64,000 nt of DNA from Haliclona indistincta (taxonomy: Eukaryota > Porifera > Demospongiae > Haplosclerida > Chalinidae): the NCBI GenBank assembly GCA_964017065.1, contig OZ024788.1, forward strand, positions 13,439,981 to 13,503,980, read 5' to 3'. The translations under genes were made by a program, and so were the position numbers. The stretch's first letter is position 1, and every line of letters begins with the position of its first letter. The notes below the pieces were generated by a model. The model saw nothing but the letters and a program-made list of their open reading frames with translations. It searched no databases and was not told where the DNA came from. Positions 23,038-34,770 of the stretch are shown piece by piece.

Positions 23038-23430
23038 TCAGCAATATCTTTCTACAGACCTATTTTCACGCTCATTTACTCTCATGTTCAATAGTCTGGT
23101 GTCCCTTTGTTCTGCACTTTCTACAGACCTAGCTACTCGCACACGCACTCTCTTTTTCTGTAGCTTGACAGCGCGCTCTTCTGTAGCTGTATCACCTAGT
23201 GTTTGCTCTGTTGTAGCTGCTATCCTCCGTCTCTGTCGGTAGTTCCTTTGGTATTCCCTTTGTCGTTCCAGGCGTCTCTCTCGTTGATCGGGCGACTCTT
23301 CTGCTCGTCGTCGTTTTCTGGAAATCCTCTGGTCTTGTAAAAGTTGACTCGGGTGTTGTTCAGGTGTCTCCAATGTTGGTCGCTGTGCTGTCCTCAGTTG
23401 TTGAGCAGTAAAGGTTCTTTCGTCAGACAT
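23038..23430 (-). CDS. Small charged protein, possibly the N-terminus of a truncated transposon gene
   Basis: A 130-residue frame rich in Arg, Glu and Gln, with ESPDQRERRLERQREYQRNY followed by RQRRR, and a related later segment (ESAEQRDTRLLNMRVNE). Repeats of the form E-x-x-E-Q-R-x-x-R-L are seen at the N-termini of some Helitron/PIF1-like transposon proteins in marine invertebrates; that resemblance is from memory and weak. It would be predicted as helical and nucleic-acid binding. It lies next to a 169-bp foldback element (23540-23708), which supports a mobile origin. No helicase or Rep motif is present, so it is a fragment or an unrelated small gene. Confidence 0.4.
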   Translation of the reverse strand: MSDERTFTAQQLRTAQRPTLETPEQHPSQLLQDQRISRKRRRAEESPDQRERRLERQREYQRNYRQRRRIAATTEQTLGDTATEERAVKLQKKRVRVRVARSVESAEQRDTRLLNMRVNERENRSVERYC

Positions 23431-23539
23431 GATAATATCAATTTTTGAATAATATTATTTTTACGCACCACGTGAATATTACGTCATAATAGGCGTGTTC
23501 TCGGGAACATTGGAGAACTAACGCTACCCCCGGCCACAT

Positions 23540-23708
23540 ATACTGCGGTTTTAATAAATCTTGCAAAATGTATTGTGCATGAAACGCCCTTTGCACATGC
23601 GCAATAGCTAGTTAAGTAACTTTTTAGTATTATTTCTAGCTATTGCGCATGTGCAAAGGGCGTTTCATGCACAATACATTTTGCAAGATTTATTAAAACC
23701 GCAGTATA
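23540..23708. repeat. 169-bp foldback element
   Basis: The arm ATACTGCGGTTTTAATAAAT... at 23540-23610 is inverted almost perfectly at 23637-23708, with a ~26-bp AT-rich loop. This is a perfect hairpin of MITE type. Confidence 0.88.
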
Positions 23709-23940
23709 GATACGTTCCCCGCGACGTGGGACCTACATCACGATCAATGTGGGGCTCGCTCAGGCTCGCCCCAACAAGGACACGTAGCTTTAGAAAGCCA
23801 TGAATTAGCAGGAAGGCTTGCCAGCACAGAAAACGTCTTCGTAGGACTATAAAGTCAGTGAAGAAGCTGCAGAGAATGTTTTCGTGGAGAGTTTCGAGCT
23901 GTAAGACGCAAACAGGCGTGTTTTTATGTTCACACACAAA

Positions 23941-23942
<2 letters not shown>

Positions 23943-23979
<37 letters not shown>
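23943..23979. repeat. (CA)n microsatellite
   Basis: About 18 CA units. The Cys-Val repeat reading frame on the minus strand is an artefact. Confidence 0.9.
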
Positions 23980-23982
<3 letters not shown>

Positions 23983-24059
23983 GACGGACACGAACGCATA
24001 ACCCTCGCGCATACTGCGCACGAGTAATAATGCGAAGAGGCGGAGCTTCCACTAGACTA

Positions 24060-24200
24060 GTAGAGCCGATCAGTGTCTACTACACCAGCAGCAGTGTGTG
24101 TCATGGCTCATCTTGTAGTAGCTGAGAGAAGCGTGGTGCACTGTCTTAGAAGTAGCTTGCTGGAGCAACGCGTGATCACTGCCCTCTACGCGGCATGCAT
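24060..24200 (-). pseudogene. Decarboxylase exon 1 fragment in front of receptor copy 2
   Basis: The minus strand matches the N-terminal exon of the GAD/CSAD gene (ATGCATGCCGCG start, later ATGACACACACTGCTG) but a TAG follows after four codons and the sequence stops at the RLYREV region. No other decarboxylase exon is nearby. It marks the ancestral divergent gene pair. Confidence 0.82.
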
Positions 24201-24257
24201 GAGTCACCTTCACTATGAATAATGATATTGTACAGTGAACGCCCACGAGTTGCTGTG

Positions 24258-27200
24258 ATGGCTTGTGTTCGCCCCCAAGTAGTACTATGGTTCGTTGTGT
24301 TTCTTTCAGCAGACTGTCATGGATTAAGTAAGAGACATACACTATCATTAATAATCTTATGATTGTCGAGTTCTCTGCTCCACAGCAACTCTCACTCCAA
24401 CAGTGCAGTGTGTTGTACCAAACGAGTTAGTGACATTCACGTGCGAGACGAACACCACCGTGGCGGCATTATTATGGATTTATGAAAGTGATAACGCATT
24501 TTTCAATTCTCGTTCAACCCCTAATGAAACTCGTCAGCTTGGAATCTTTACTCTTCAATTGACAATGATCAATGGAAATATCTTTACTTCAACTGCTACT
24601 GTCAACACCTCTTCACTAGTTGATAATACTACCACCAGTATATCCTGTGGAGATGGACTTAATGTGGCTCTAGTTGCACTTGCAATTAATGGTATGTTTA
24701 GCTGTGGCAGCCTCAATCTGCCTAAATTGGGATTTAAATTGCGGTGTACCCACAATGTAAACGGTAAACACTGATTCTTTTCTGCACGATTGTGTAACAG
24801 ACAATAATGTTGTGCTCTATAGCAGAATGTACAAAACAGCAGATTCCAAGATCTTATACGTATTACTGCATGATAAAGTCGATCGTAACTGCATGAATTG
24901 AGTTTGGGTGTGGCTTTGATCATGTGGTGTGCTTTGTGAAGACAGCTAGCTTGAGCACTGACTAAGTCCATCTATACTTTAATCAGTTTGATCCGAATCA
25001 GAGTCAATGCGAATTGAAACCGCTTTGTAGTGCGGATACACCATAACTAAGCTCAACAACAGCTGTTGAGTCTTAAGTCACTGCATGTTGTATAGCGAAC
25101 TTTCCTGTACTCTCACTCACTCAGAACCCCCTCCTGCTACTAATAGGATCTCTATCACACGAAGTATTACCAACAGCTCATCTGTACTGATTATCTGGAA
25201 TATGAGCCAATTTGCAGTGCAGTATGTGGTCACTATCATCACCAACTCCTCTAATGGCAGTGTCTACCTCAACATCATCACTAGTGACACCAACACTACA
25301 GTGACACTTCCTACTGGTGTGGAGTACTGTGTTACAGTACTTGGAGTGGATGGTATTGGTAGAAGAAGAAACAGTACTGTATTTTATTGCTTTACTAATT
25401 GTAAGTTTAAGAAGGTAACAGAATATATAGCTGCCTGATCTAAACCACAACCTATCTTGCTGTGAAAATGTTTCTGGCAGCACAGCTTGGTCAGTACTTG
25501 CCTTGCTCCTACAATTATAGGCTTCTAAGTTGTTTACACAAAAATGTACCAATAATTTGATGCATTGAAAAAATAATCATTTTTCCCTACAGCAGTAAGC
25601 GGAGGAATTGATTTGGTGGGTCTGGTAGTAGGATTGGCAGTTCTTATAGGTCTTGTTATGATAACATTACCAGGTGTGATGATGACATGTATTATCATAA
25701 GATGGAAGAGAGCTAAAAGAACTGGGACAAGTTTGTACATCTTCTTTTTGAAAGTGTTTATTATTGCATTTTCAGGTTTTCATAACGAAGGATTTTCATT
25801 AATTCATAACGAAGAATTTGATCATAACGAAGAATTTTCATTAATTGAAAGGTTCAGTTGAATTGACTCATTTCATGTGTGATACACATGAGAAAAATCT
25901 CAGCCAACAAAGTCAAAATTTGATACAGATAAGAGTCTTTTCATTATACAAAGTAAAATTTGACTTGATCAGAAATGTGTGTGTGATCATTGTGTGATGG
26001 TATCACATATTATAAACATTAATCTTTGCTCCATGTTTGATCATGATCACATTGATAACAAATTGAAGTTTTCGTCCTGTGATATAGTGAGGATGAACAA
26101 GAAGATGAAAATGATGAAAATGCACCTCTAATAAGTCGTAGGTAAGACAACGACCAGTTTCATGCAAACGCTAAAGATTTAATAAGCATTAAATTAATGG
26201 TTTCGCTTACACGAATTATCATAACATATTCAGTACTCATTCTTGATTAATTATAAACAATAAGACTTCACTACATGCAGCGTTGGAAGATCAATTACTC
26301 CTGTTATCAGCAAAAATGAAGGTTCGAGTTCATGAGTCAGCGCCGCATCACTTTTAAATTAATGTTTTCATTTGATAAGTGTTCAAAATACCATTTTTAC
26401 TATCTCCAATATAGACCAAACCACTGTTCAAGAAAAACGTCAACATCACATAAGTCCAAAAATTGATCTACTGGGTCTAGAGGGAGTGAGTAAATGAGTG
26501 AGTGAGTGAGTAAATGAGTGAGTGAGTGTGTGTGTGAGTGAGTGAGTGAGTGAGTGAGTGAGTGAGTGAGTGAGTGAGTGAGTGAGTGAGTGAGTGAGTG
26601 AGTGAGTGAGTGAGTGAGTGAGTGAGTGAGTGAGTGAGTTAGTGATCATAACACTTTCAGTACTCACATTATGCATTCTTGATTAATTATTATCATTGCT
26701 GATCGGCAATGATATGTAGGGATGACCTCGAATTATCCCTACACTTTTTTTTATTAAAACTTTTTTACTTTACTTTAAAATATTTTACAATAAGATTTCA
26801 ATACATGTAGCGTTGAAAGTACTGCAAGATCAAGTACTACTTTCATCAGCAAAAAAGGTTTGTGTTCATGAGTCAGTGCCGCATCACATTTTCATTTGAT
26901 AAGTGTTCATAATACCATTTTACATTTAGCATATCTCGTTAATTTTTATCTAATAATTATAGAGCTAACACCTGTTCTAGAAAGACGTCTACATCACATG
27001 AGGTATGATGTTTCCTACATGCTATTGCCTAGTCGCAATGACAATTGTAATTATGCCTCGGTGGGCAGAGCCACGGGGCATACGGTAGTCGGTTTGTGTA
27101 TCTGTATGTCTGTCGGCAAGATTTCTTGTCACTCGCTGAAAACTAACTGCTAAAACGTGCAACACTAGCTAAAGTCGATATTTTGCTTGAAAATGAATTG

Positions 27201-30200
27201 TAAGGATTTTGGTTGTAAGGCTCTGTTCGTGAATTATGGCGTGATTTGCTTACCTCGCGATCGATGGGGATCTAGAGTTCTCCGTAGACAAAACTATCCA
27301 CAGTTGACTGCCTAGAAGCTGATAGGTTTGAATTTCACTACAGGATAGCAGCGCATGTCTAAAGAAGTTGTGTAAGCAAGCATGTGAATTGGTGGCATTC
27401 CACTGAGGCATCTGCACCCTTGGTGCTTCAATATTTTACTCAACTATTTATACCACATGCAGCTATGAATATCAAATGGAATCTGAACTATATCCTGAAC
27501 AAATGGAATCTAGATATCAAATGGTATCTAGACATGAAATGGAATCTAGACTTGAAATGGAATATCAAAAGGAAGGTTTGAATTTAGATTGCAAGAGTTA
27601 TTATTTAAATACGTGTTGTAACTGTGACTGGTATAATAGAAACTTTTTGCAGCATATCTTGTTCTGGTGTTTTGTCGGGAAAATGGCACTAACCAGTGGA
27701 CATTCATTTTTACATATTTAGAGAGAAGATATTGTGATGTTGGTTACATTAATTATTATCTTTATAATGAGTACCTCAATTTTGCAGACAGTGATACAAT
27801 ACTTTGATACCTTCACTGAATACTATCGCTCAAAGTTCAACTTCGACCACACCTTTGAGCTTGATAACATTGAAGTAAGCATCCCCAAAACTACTGGCTG
27901 GCTAGTGGCTGGACAAGACAGCAAGGTATAGTCGAATCAGATGGCTACATTGGATATCAATGGATGCATGGTTGCTAATTACATGCATGTACCGATAAAT
28001 TAGGTGAGCATGGCTGCAGTAGACCAGTATACTGGTGAGGGTGAACCACCACACTGTGAAGTAACTATCAACAATGCTGACCCTAACACTACCCCACCTG
28101 ATCTTCATATTGTTGCTGAAATCAGCAGTTACATGTATACCAAACTACATTTTGAATTGGAGAAAAAAGCAAAGTGTGTTGCTGAGTGCTTGTGTCAAGT
28201 GTTCTATCATAAAATAGACATCAACTGTTGGAAGGTTACTATTGCATTTTTTTCAAGCGAACAACTTGTGGTGAGATCGTATCATAGTATTAGTATAGTA
28301 ATGTATGGTTGTTTTTGTGTACAGAATGTCAAACGATTCTACCAGGATGCAAACCATGGTCCGACAACCAAGCTTCAATTTGAAGTAATGACCTCTACAT
28401 TTAGTTTCCATTCCATTGACATGAATGATGATTCATGGATATGTACACCTGAACAACTCAATGATAAGGTATGAAGTGATATTAAATCTAAAACAATGTG
28501 ATGATAAACCCTATGCATAGGCGACGATACAGGAAATTAAAACAAAGCCACAAACTCGAGAATTGATACTCAGAGCTGTCTCTGACAAAACAAACACTCC
28601 ACCTGATCTGAAATGCACTATAGTACTTGATGGGATCAAAAAACCAGCTAATAAAATCCACATTGAGAGGACAGCAGAAGTAGTTCCTGCTGTTGAATCT
28701 CTTGAATATGGTATAATAATCATATCATGCCAACTGCAATAACACATAAATGCAATACATGTAACATAATAATTGCTTAAGCTTAAAAAGACACTTTTTA
28801 AAATAGGGAAACAAATAGAACGAGTGGCGGAATTAAGTTTATCATCCAAAGCACAATTACCTGATACTTTTAAATAATGACATTTAATTACTCAAACTAT
28901 GAAATATTAGTGATTTCTATGCTCATAGATCCACCAAATTGTATGTGTCAGGTGTTTTACTACAAGATGGATCTCAATTGCTGGAGGATTGTGTTTACTT
29001 TCTTTCCTAAACACCAAATGGATGTGAGTTATAATAATGCATGCAGTATATTAGGGAGGCACAGTTGTGCCTCCCTATGTAGGGACGAACGGACAGACAG
29101 AAACAAGATGGCGGCTACAATGCAATAATTTTATATTAGCATTCAAATGCTGATATTTCGCTTGGTGGTGAACTGCACGTGTCTAATAGACACTTAGATC
29201 TGCTCTCTAGAGTTGCCCCAATTGTACAGTAGTAATGACATTGCTCGGACACGTTAAAGTGACGAAACTGGAACCTGTGAAAATCGAGTTTCGTCATCAG
29301 TCTTCCTTTTCTTCTTACTTCTTCTACAAGAATATTGTGTAGCTTTCTTTCCTAAACACAGATTAAATGGAGTTATGTTACTCAAAATATCTAAATTGCT
29401 CAATATTATCTCAGATTGAATGTTGAATTACAATGTGTACTCTCTACATGCATGTATACAGAATGTGAAGCAGTTTTACCATGATGCTGAGCCTGGCCCT
29501 TCTGTTGATCATTTGGTGTTCCAACATGAAGTTGTTGAAATCAATAAACCTCAAGTATTAGGATGGACTGTGCTTTATGAACATCTGAATGTAAGCATCT
29601 AAGTACTATCACTGCATAATACATTGCATGATATCTGCATAGAATGTGTAGTCGTGCCAATGCAGCTAACTGCTGTTTGACTAAATTGCGTAGAAGACTT
29701 GCTGTGCAATTTACAAATATCAAACTCAGTTTGGCAATTGATAAATTGAGCAGTGCAAGTTTGAAATTGCACAAATTCCAAAATGGCCTGAGCACATACA
29801 AGCTGTTAACATTAATGTTGAAAGATTTTTTATAGATTTCATATTTACATTGTGAAAATGTTTCACAATGTAAAAATAAAAATCTGTAATAATTGTAATT
29901 GTATAGACATTATCATAATAATCAGATAAGCAAGGCAGCAATTCAACACTATACTGGTGAGGGTGAGCCACCATACTGCGAGATGACTGTCAGAGCTGAT
30001 AGTAAAGAAGAATTTGTTGAAGACCTTCATTTGGCTATCACATTCAATGGAGTTGAGGCATCTACTATAATGCTAACCAAAGCGTATGAACAGCCATCAC
30101 ATCAACCATTGGGAATAGCACTCTTACCATCTGATGATAGATCCCTAGGTATATCACTCTGTTATTCTGGTTGATAAAAATTTAGCATGTGCATTCAGCT

Positions 30201-33200
30201 GACGACATGAAGTATCTCTGTCAAGTGTTCTATCATAGACAAGGAATCAACAAATGGAGAGTAACACTAGCATTCTGCACAAGAAAGTATCTTGAAGTGA
30301 GTCTTTATTAGCATACCATGTACTAACTAAAACATTGCGATTTAATGCAGAAAATCAAGTTATTCTACAAAGCACCAAATGCTAGTATTGGTCCATGCGC
30401 TGATATACGTTTCATGGATTCCCCTATCAAAGTTAACTCTGGTAAAGTGACAGCGAGAGAATGGGAAGTAATTATTGATCAGCAGAATACTGAGGTATAA
30501 TTATACAAAATAAAATACTTTGCATAAATTAAAATACTTTACTAATAATTATTTTAAATAAAAATTTAATTATTAAAATTCTACTTACTTTGTCAATTGC
30601 CATTAACCCTTTAAGGCCTATAGCGGCTTTAGCCGCCATAATTGACTCCACCTACTCTAGACATCATAAAAAGTGCAAAAAGTGCTCTAGAAAGGTCAAA
30701 TCAAGTTATTTGCAAAAGATGACTTCACCTGAAAAAACCACCTGTTTTTCGGCGCGCCCTCCCCACTAAAACGTACAGCACGGGGGGGATTTTAAAGGGG
30801 GGTGTCCCCCCGTTAACCCGGGGTTTGATGGGGCGGAGCCCCTCGCCACTTTTGGCATTTTTAAGGCTTCAGGATGCCCGGAAATGCATACTTGGGCATG
30901 GAATATGGTCTAAACTATGCTGTTTGCTCACCTGGACACCACCAGGTTTTTGTATCAGTCACAAGGGCTAGACGAAGACCAAAATTGGCTGAAAAATGAC
31001 GAGGTCGCAGCACTTAAGCGGCTTCAGTTCCGAAGTGGGAGTGGCCAACTCAGAGTTTGGTACATGGTTGTAAACTTTGACATACCAGGTAACAACAGTG
31101 CTAGTTTGGAACAGCTAAGGCCACACCAATTTAATATCTAGTTTCCCATCCAGCGCCCGCATGACTTTGCTCAGAATCACTACGATTTCATTACTTCATT
31201 ATGGCTTAATTTTCACTTGATGTGACATAATTTTCACGTGATGTGACAAAGTTAACACGTGATATTCAACTACATAGCGCCATGATGCTCGTCAACATAC
31301 ACGTTTATGACATACAGGACAGGACAGGACACGTATTTTTGTATGCACAGTAAAAAATTTTGATAATAATAATCTCAATATTTGATCATAAAATATAATG
31401 AGTAATGAAAATGAGGAGCGTGCCCTCATCAAAAATCTTAAAATTCTGGACGGGAAACTAAACATTAAATTGGAGTGGCCTAACGTACTGCATGTTGTAG
31501 AAAATGCAAGACAAACTGTCAGTTTAGAGCAAGTTGAATTTTCGTCAAAATAATTCAGTCCCTAAAGAGTTAACATAATACTTGTAGGTATCTAGATCAT
31601 CAGTGGAGCAGTATACTGGATATGGTTACCCACCATACTGTGAGATGATAGTCATGGCTAATGATGATGGTAGCACACCTCCTGACCTCACTCTACCTGT
31701 CACCCTCACTGGAGTAGAACAACCAACCACCATCACACTGAAGAGAGAGGCTGAGAGGCTAGAGAAATTATCTAAACAAAAATCAGGTAACCTATGATAG
31801 ACGGTATTTAGAACTGATTTTATGAATGATGTATAGGTTTCCTGCGTGGAGTGGATGTACATGGAGAGACTGTATTTGAGGTTGTGGGAGACAAGCCACA
31901 GAAACTAGAGTGGCCTGGCTATGGGTTCTATATTGAGGTTCCTGAAGGAGCCCTTCCTCCTGGAGTGACTGCCATTGTGGGTGTGAAGGTTATTCTAGGA
32001 GGCCAGTTCCAGTTCCCTGAGAACAGACGATTGATCAGTGCTATCTATGCTGTCACATGCAGTGAGGTGTTTCACAAGGAGGTGGCTGTCAACATACAGC
32101 ATTGTGCTGCCATCAAGACTGAGGAACAATGCTCCTCATGTAGATTCATTATTGCCAAGTGCACACAGGAGGTCCTACCCTACAGGTTCAGGGAGAGAGA
32201 GGGAGTGTTCAACCCTCACACTCAGTATGGAGCTATCAAACTGAAGAGATTCTCACTCATCGGAGAAACAGCATCAGATGATACAGACTTGAAGTGTACA
32301 GCTCTCATGTTTTATCGGAAACAGCCACAAAATGAACAGATGCCCACTCCCTTAGTGGTCGATTTCCACTTTGTAGTTGTAAAAAATCTTGAACCATATC
32401 ATCAGGTACTACTGCACTGTACAATCATCAATTTGGTCTGCATACTCTTGTTCAAAAAAATTCGTTCTGTAGCGAGTTACGGACAACTATCGAGTAAAAG
32501 GGTGGAGTGAAGATGATAGCAACAGTTTTACACTATGTTTTGATAGCAGCACCAGTATACTGTTGGATCTGGAGGAACAAGAGATAGATCCATGGAAGAT
32601 TCTACCACTTGTATCTCCTCCACAGGTTAGTATGACACTTCACACTATAGCAATAGAACCTGTTGATGCATACATGTAGGTCACGAGTGATGATGTTAGC
32701 AAGTTTGAAGCTGGTCGTAGGATTCCTCACTGCTCATATGAGTTACAGCTGCTTCCTGGAAAAGCCTTTCAGCGTCTACTCCATAAAGTGACTGTTAGTG
32801 GTACCTCATCTCCTAACAGCTTTCATATACGCTATCCTCAACCTGAAGGTAGATATTATTATACACTGTCACACTGCACTGTCATAATTTTTATCGATAA
32901 TTGCATTTTATGTTGACTACAGTAAGCCAGCTGACAAGTCCACCAGCATCCCCTCGAGATGACATTTCAAGTACACTTGGTAGGCCAGGAATAATGCACG
33001 AATTGCAAAATAATTATAATTATACCAATTTATGTAGATATTTCAAATATCTATAAGGTGAAACTGGCCTTGCGGAATGTGAGTGACAACTGGCAAAATC
33101 TAGGCCTGGCATTAGGACTATCATATCACACACTGAAGAATATAAAAACCTCTGAGCGAGATGTAGCTGATCAATGTATGAGAGAAATGATTGCAGCCTG

Positions 33201-33416
33201 GCTAGCTAGAAATGACAATGTTCCTAAAATTGGTATACCATCATGGTCAGTGCTGGAAGAAGCTCTCAAAGAGATTGGAGAGAATGAAGCAGCAGAACAT
33301 ATTAGAGTGAGTTGTTGTGCTCAAGTAAATTCATAGTTACGGAGTTATACCAACATGTATATAATTATTGTGTATTTTTATCTCAGCTTCGTAAGCAGTC
33401 TCTCTCTTCACTATGA
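24258..33416 (+). CDS. Ig-FN3 transmembrane receptor with UPA-like repeats, ZU5 and Death domain (copy 2)
   Basis: Exons: signal peptide 24258-24331 (VVLWFVVFLSADCHG); Ig 24386-24691 (VTFTCET, SISCGDG); FN3 about 25125-25397 (VLIIWNMSQFAVQYVVTI); membrane helix 25594-25732 (DLVGLVVGLAVLIGLVMITL). Tail exons 25773-25855 (repeated HNEEF) and about 26085-26141 carry acidic dileucine ENAPLI. Short exons follow, including two related ones (SITPVISKNE and STTFISKK) and a 27468-27576 exon with QMES repeats. Four modules lie at about 27652-28170, 28180-28690, 28930-30110 and 30210-31790; the piggyBac-like insertion at 30603 is in an intron of the last. ZU5 31837-32280, UPA-position domain to 32850, Death domain about 33039-33310, final exon 33387-33416 with stop TGA. 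No break seen in the core domains. Some short tail exons are uncertain. Confidence 0.8.
26487..26640. repeat. (TGAG)n minisatellite in receptor copy 2 intron
   Basis: About 150 bp of GTGA units. The homologous intron of copy 4 has a shorter array at 45893-46001, so this locus is length-variable between paralogues. Confidence 0.93.
27054..27432. repeat. Interspersed element with GCCTCGG/CCGAGGC-type ends (copy in receptor 2)
   Basis: It starts ATGCCTCGGTGGGCAGAGCC and ends near CACTGAGGCATCTGCACCCT. The same element is in copy 4 (46394-46779), and a longer relative with similar ends is inserted in the foldback array at 56641-57840. It sits directly upstream of the QMES-repeat exon. Confidence 0.65.
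29053..29330. repeat. Palindrome-headed repeat in receptor copy 2 intron
   Basis: AGGGAGGCACAGTTGTGCCTCCCT is a perfect palindrome followed by GACGAACGGACAGACAGAAA and CAAGATGGCGGC. The copy 4 intron has the same element at about 49000-49290, so it was present before the duplication. Confidence 0.6.
30603..31573. mobile_element. piggyBac-like TTAA insertion, non-autonomous
   Basis: TTAA occurs at both ends (30603-30606 and 31570-31573), with inverted ends CCCTTTAAGG and, on the other strand, CTCTTTAGGG. The paralogous intron in copy 4 (about 50503-50510) has a single TTAA and otherwise matching flanks, so the 963-bp body is a clean insertion. TTAA duplication and CCCTTT-like ends are hallmarks of piggyBac. 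Two short frames inside (30917-31141 and one beginning near 31399) do not show a transposase catalytic triad. Confidence 0.85.
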
Positions 33417-33727
33417 TTGAAACAGACAGCAGACGGTCGTTACTGAATTATTTTTACACTGCATGCATGGTTTTAAAAATTATTTGTGAATATAAGACAC
33501 GATGATAAGAATCAATGTATCTGACTATAATTATACTACAGTGAAAGAACACATGCACCTCAAATGTTAAATGTTATTACAAACCTTTGATTTAGGAAGT
33601 ACTGATACGTTTTGTAAGATAATAGTGTGGTAATGGTATCATGCATACATGCAGTGTTTTAATCATTGTAGCTGTACGAGTACATGGAATAGACTTCTTG
33701 GAGGTAATGATTGAGTAGCTGATACCT
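33417..33727. other. 3' flank of receptor copy 2, no gene seen
   Basis: AT-rich sequence after the stop of copy 2, probably 3' UTR and spacer. Confidence 0.45.
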
Positions 33728-34485
33728 GTCACCACAGCAATAAATTCTCGATACTGAAGCCATGATCAATATTATTGGCACACTCCTAATAATAGAATAT
33801 TTGGTATTACCAAATTTGGATCAGCTTAACAAGCAGAGATGATGCAGCTATATAGGGACAGGTGGATCAGTAGCAATAGTCATGTATATAGAATAACTGA
33901 TGTATACACAACTTTATAGAGAAATTCTGGTCAAGAATGATTGTATAAAGACCGTGAACTATTTTAATGATATCATAATAGTGTGAATATAGATGTGGAC
34001 AGCATATAGACTAGTTGCCACATGTATGCACATGTACTAAGCACTCAAAAAGTTTGATCAGGTTGCAAACTTCACTCGAGTCAGTGGAGGTTGCAAACTT
34101 GTCATTGTCACCACAGCAATAAATTCTCGATACTGAAGCCATGATCAATATTATTGGCACACTCCTAATAATAGAATATTTGGTATTACCAAATTTGGAT
34201 CAGCTTAACAAGCAGAGATGATGCAGCTATATAGGGACAGGTGGATCAGTAGCAATAGTCATGTATATAGAATAACTGATGTATACACAACTTTATAGAG
34301 AAATTCTGGTCAAGAATGATTGTATAAAGACCGTGAACTATTTTAATGATATCATAATAGTGTGAATATAGATGTGGACAGCATATAGACTAGTTGCCAC
34401 ATGTATGCACATGTACTAAGCACTCAAAAAGTTTGATCAGGTTGCAAACTTCACTCGAGTCAGTGGAGGTTGCAAACTTGTCATT
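33728..34485. repeat. Tandem duplication of a 379-bp unit
   Basis: 33728-34106 and 34107-34485 appear identical by eye, from GTCACCACAGCAATAAATTC to GTTGCAAACTTGTCATT. The unit contains a nested GTTGCAAACTT pair about 40 bp apart. It has no coding sequence, and the lack of differences suggests a very recent event or an assembly duplication. Confidence 0.9.
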
Positions 34486-34770
34486 AGTTCGATCTCATCT
34501 CATTGAACTTCTCAATACTATCAGGCTGCAAGCCATTATCCCAAGACACTCCATAGTATAGAAACAAAGAGGTTCCATAGATAATCCATCGGCAACCGTC
34601 ACGCAGTGCATCTATCCTAGCTTTATGAATAGTGTACTTATAGGCACTTTAGGGATTTAGGTAAATACCCAGGCACTAAACAATGGTCTCTTGCTACTAA
34701 CAGTAGCAATGAATATACTTTAGAGGTGTTGAAGCTACACCCACTTTTCAGAACAAGGCGACACCGAACA
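34486..34770. other. 5' flank of receptor copy 3
   Basis: No decarboxylase remnant is visible here, unlike in front of copies 1, 2 and 4. The last 60 bp, with AGCTACACCC just upstream, may hold the promoter. Confidence 0.4.

Noticed and set aside
23665..24021. A 118-residue frame with Cys-Val repeats
   Set aside because: It crosses the CA microsatellite and half of a foldback element.
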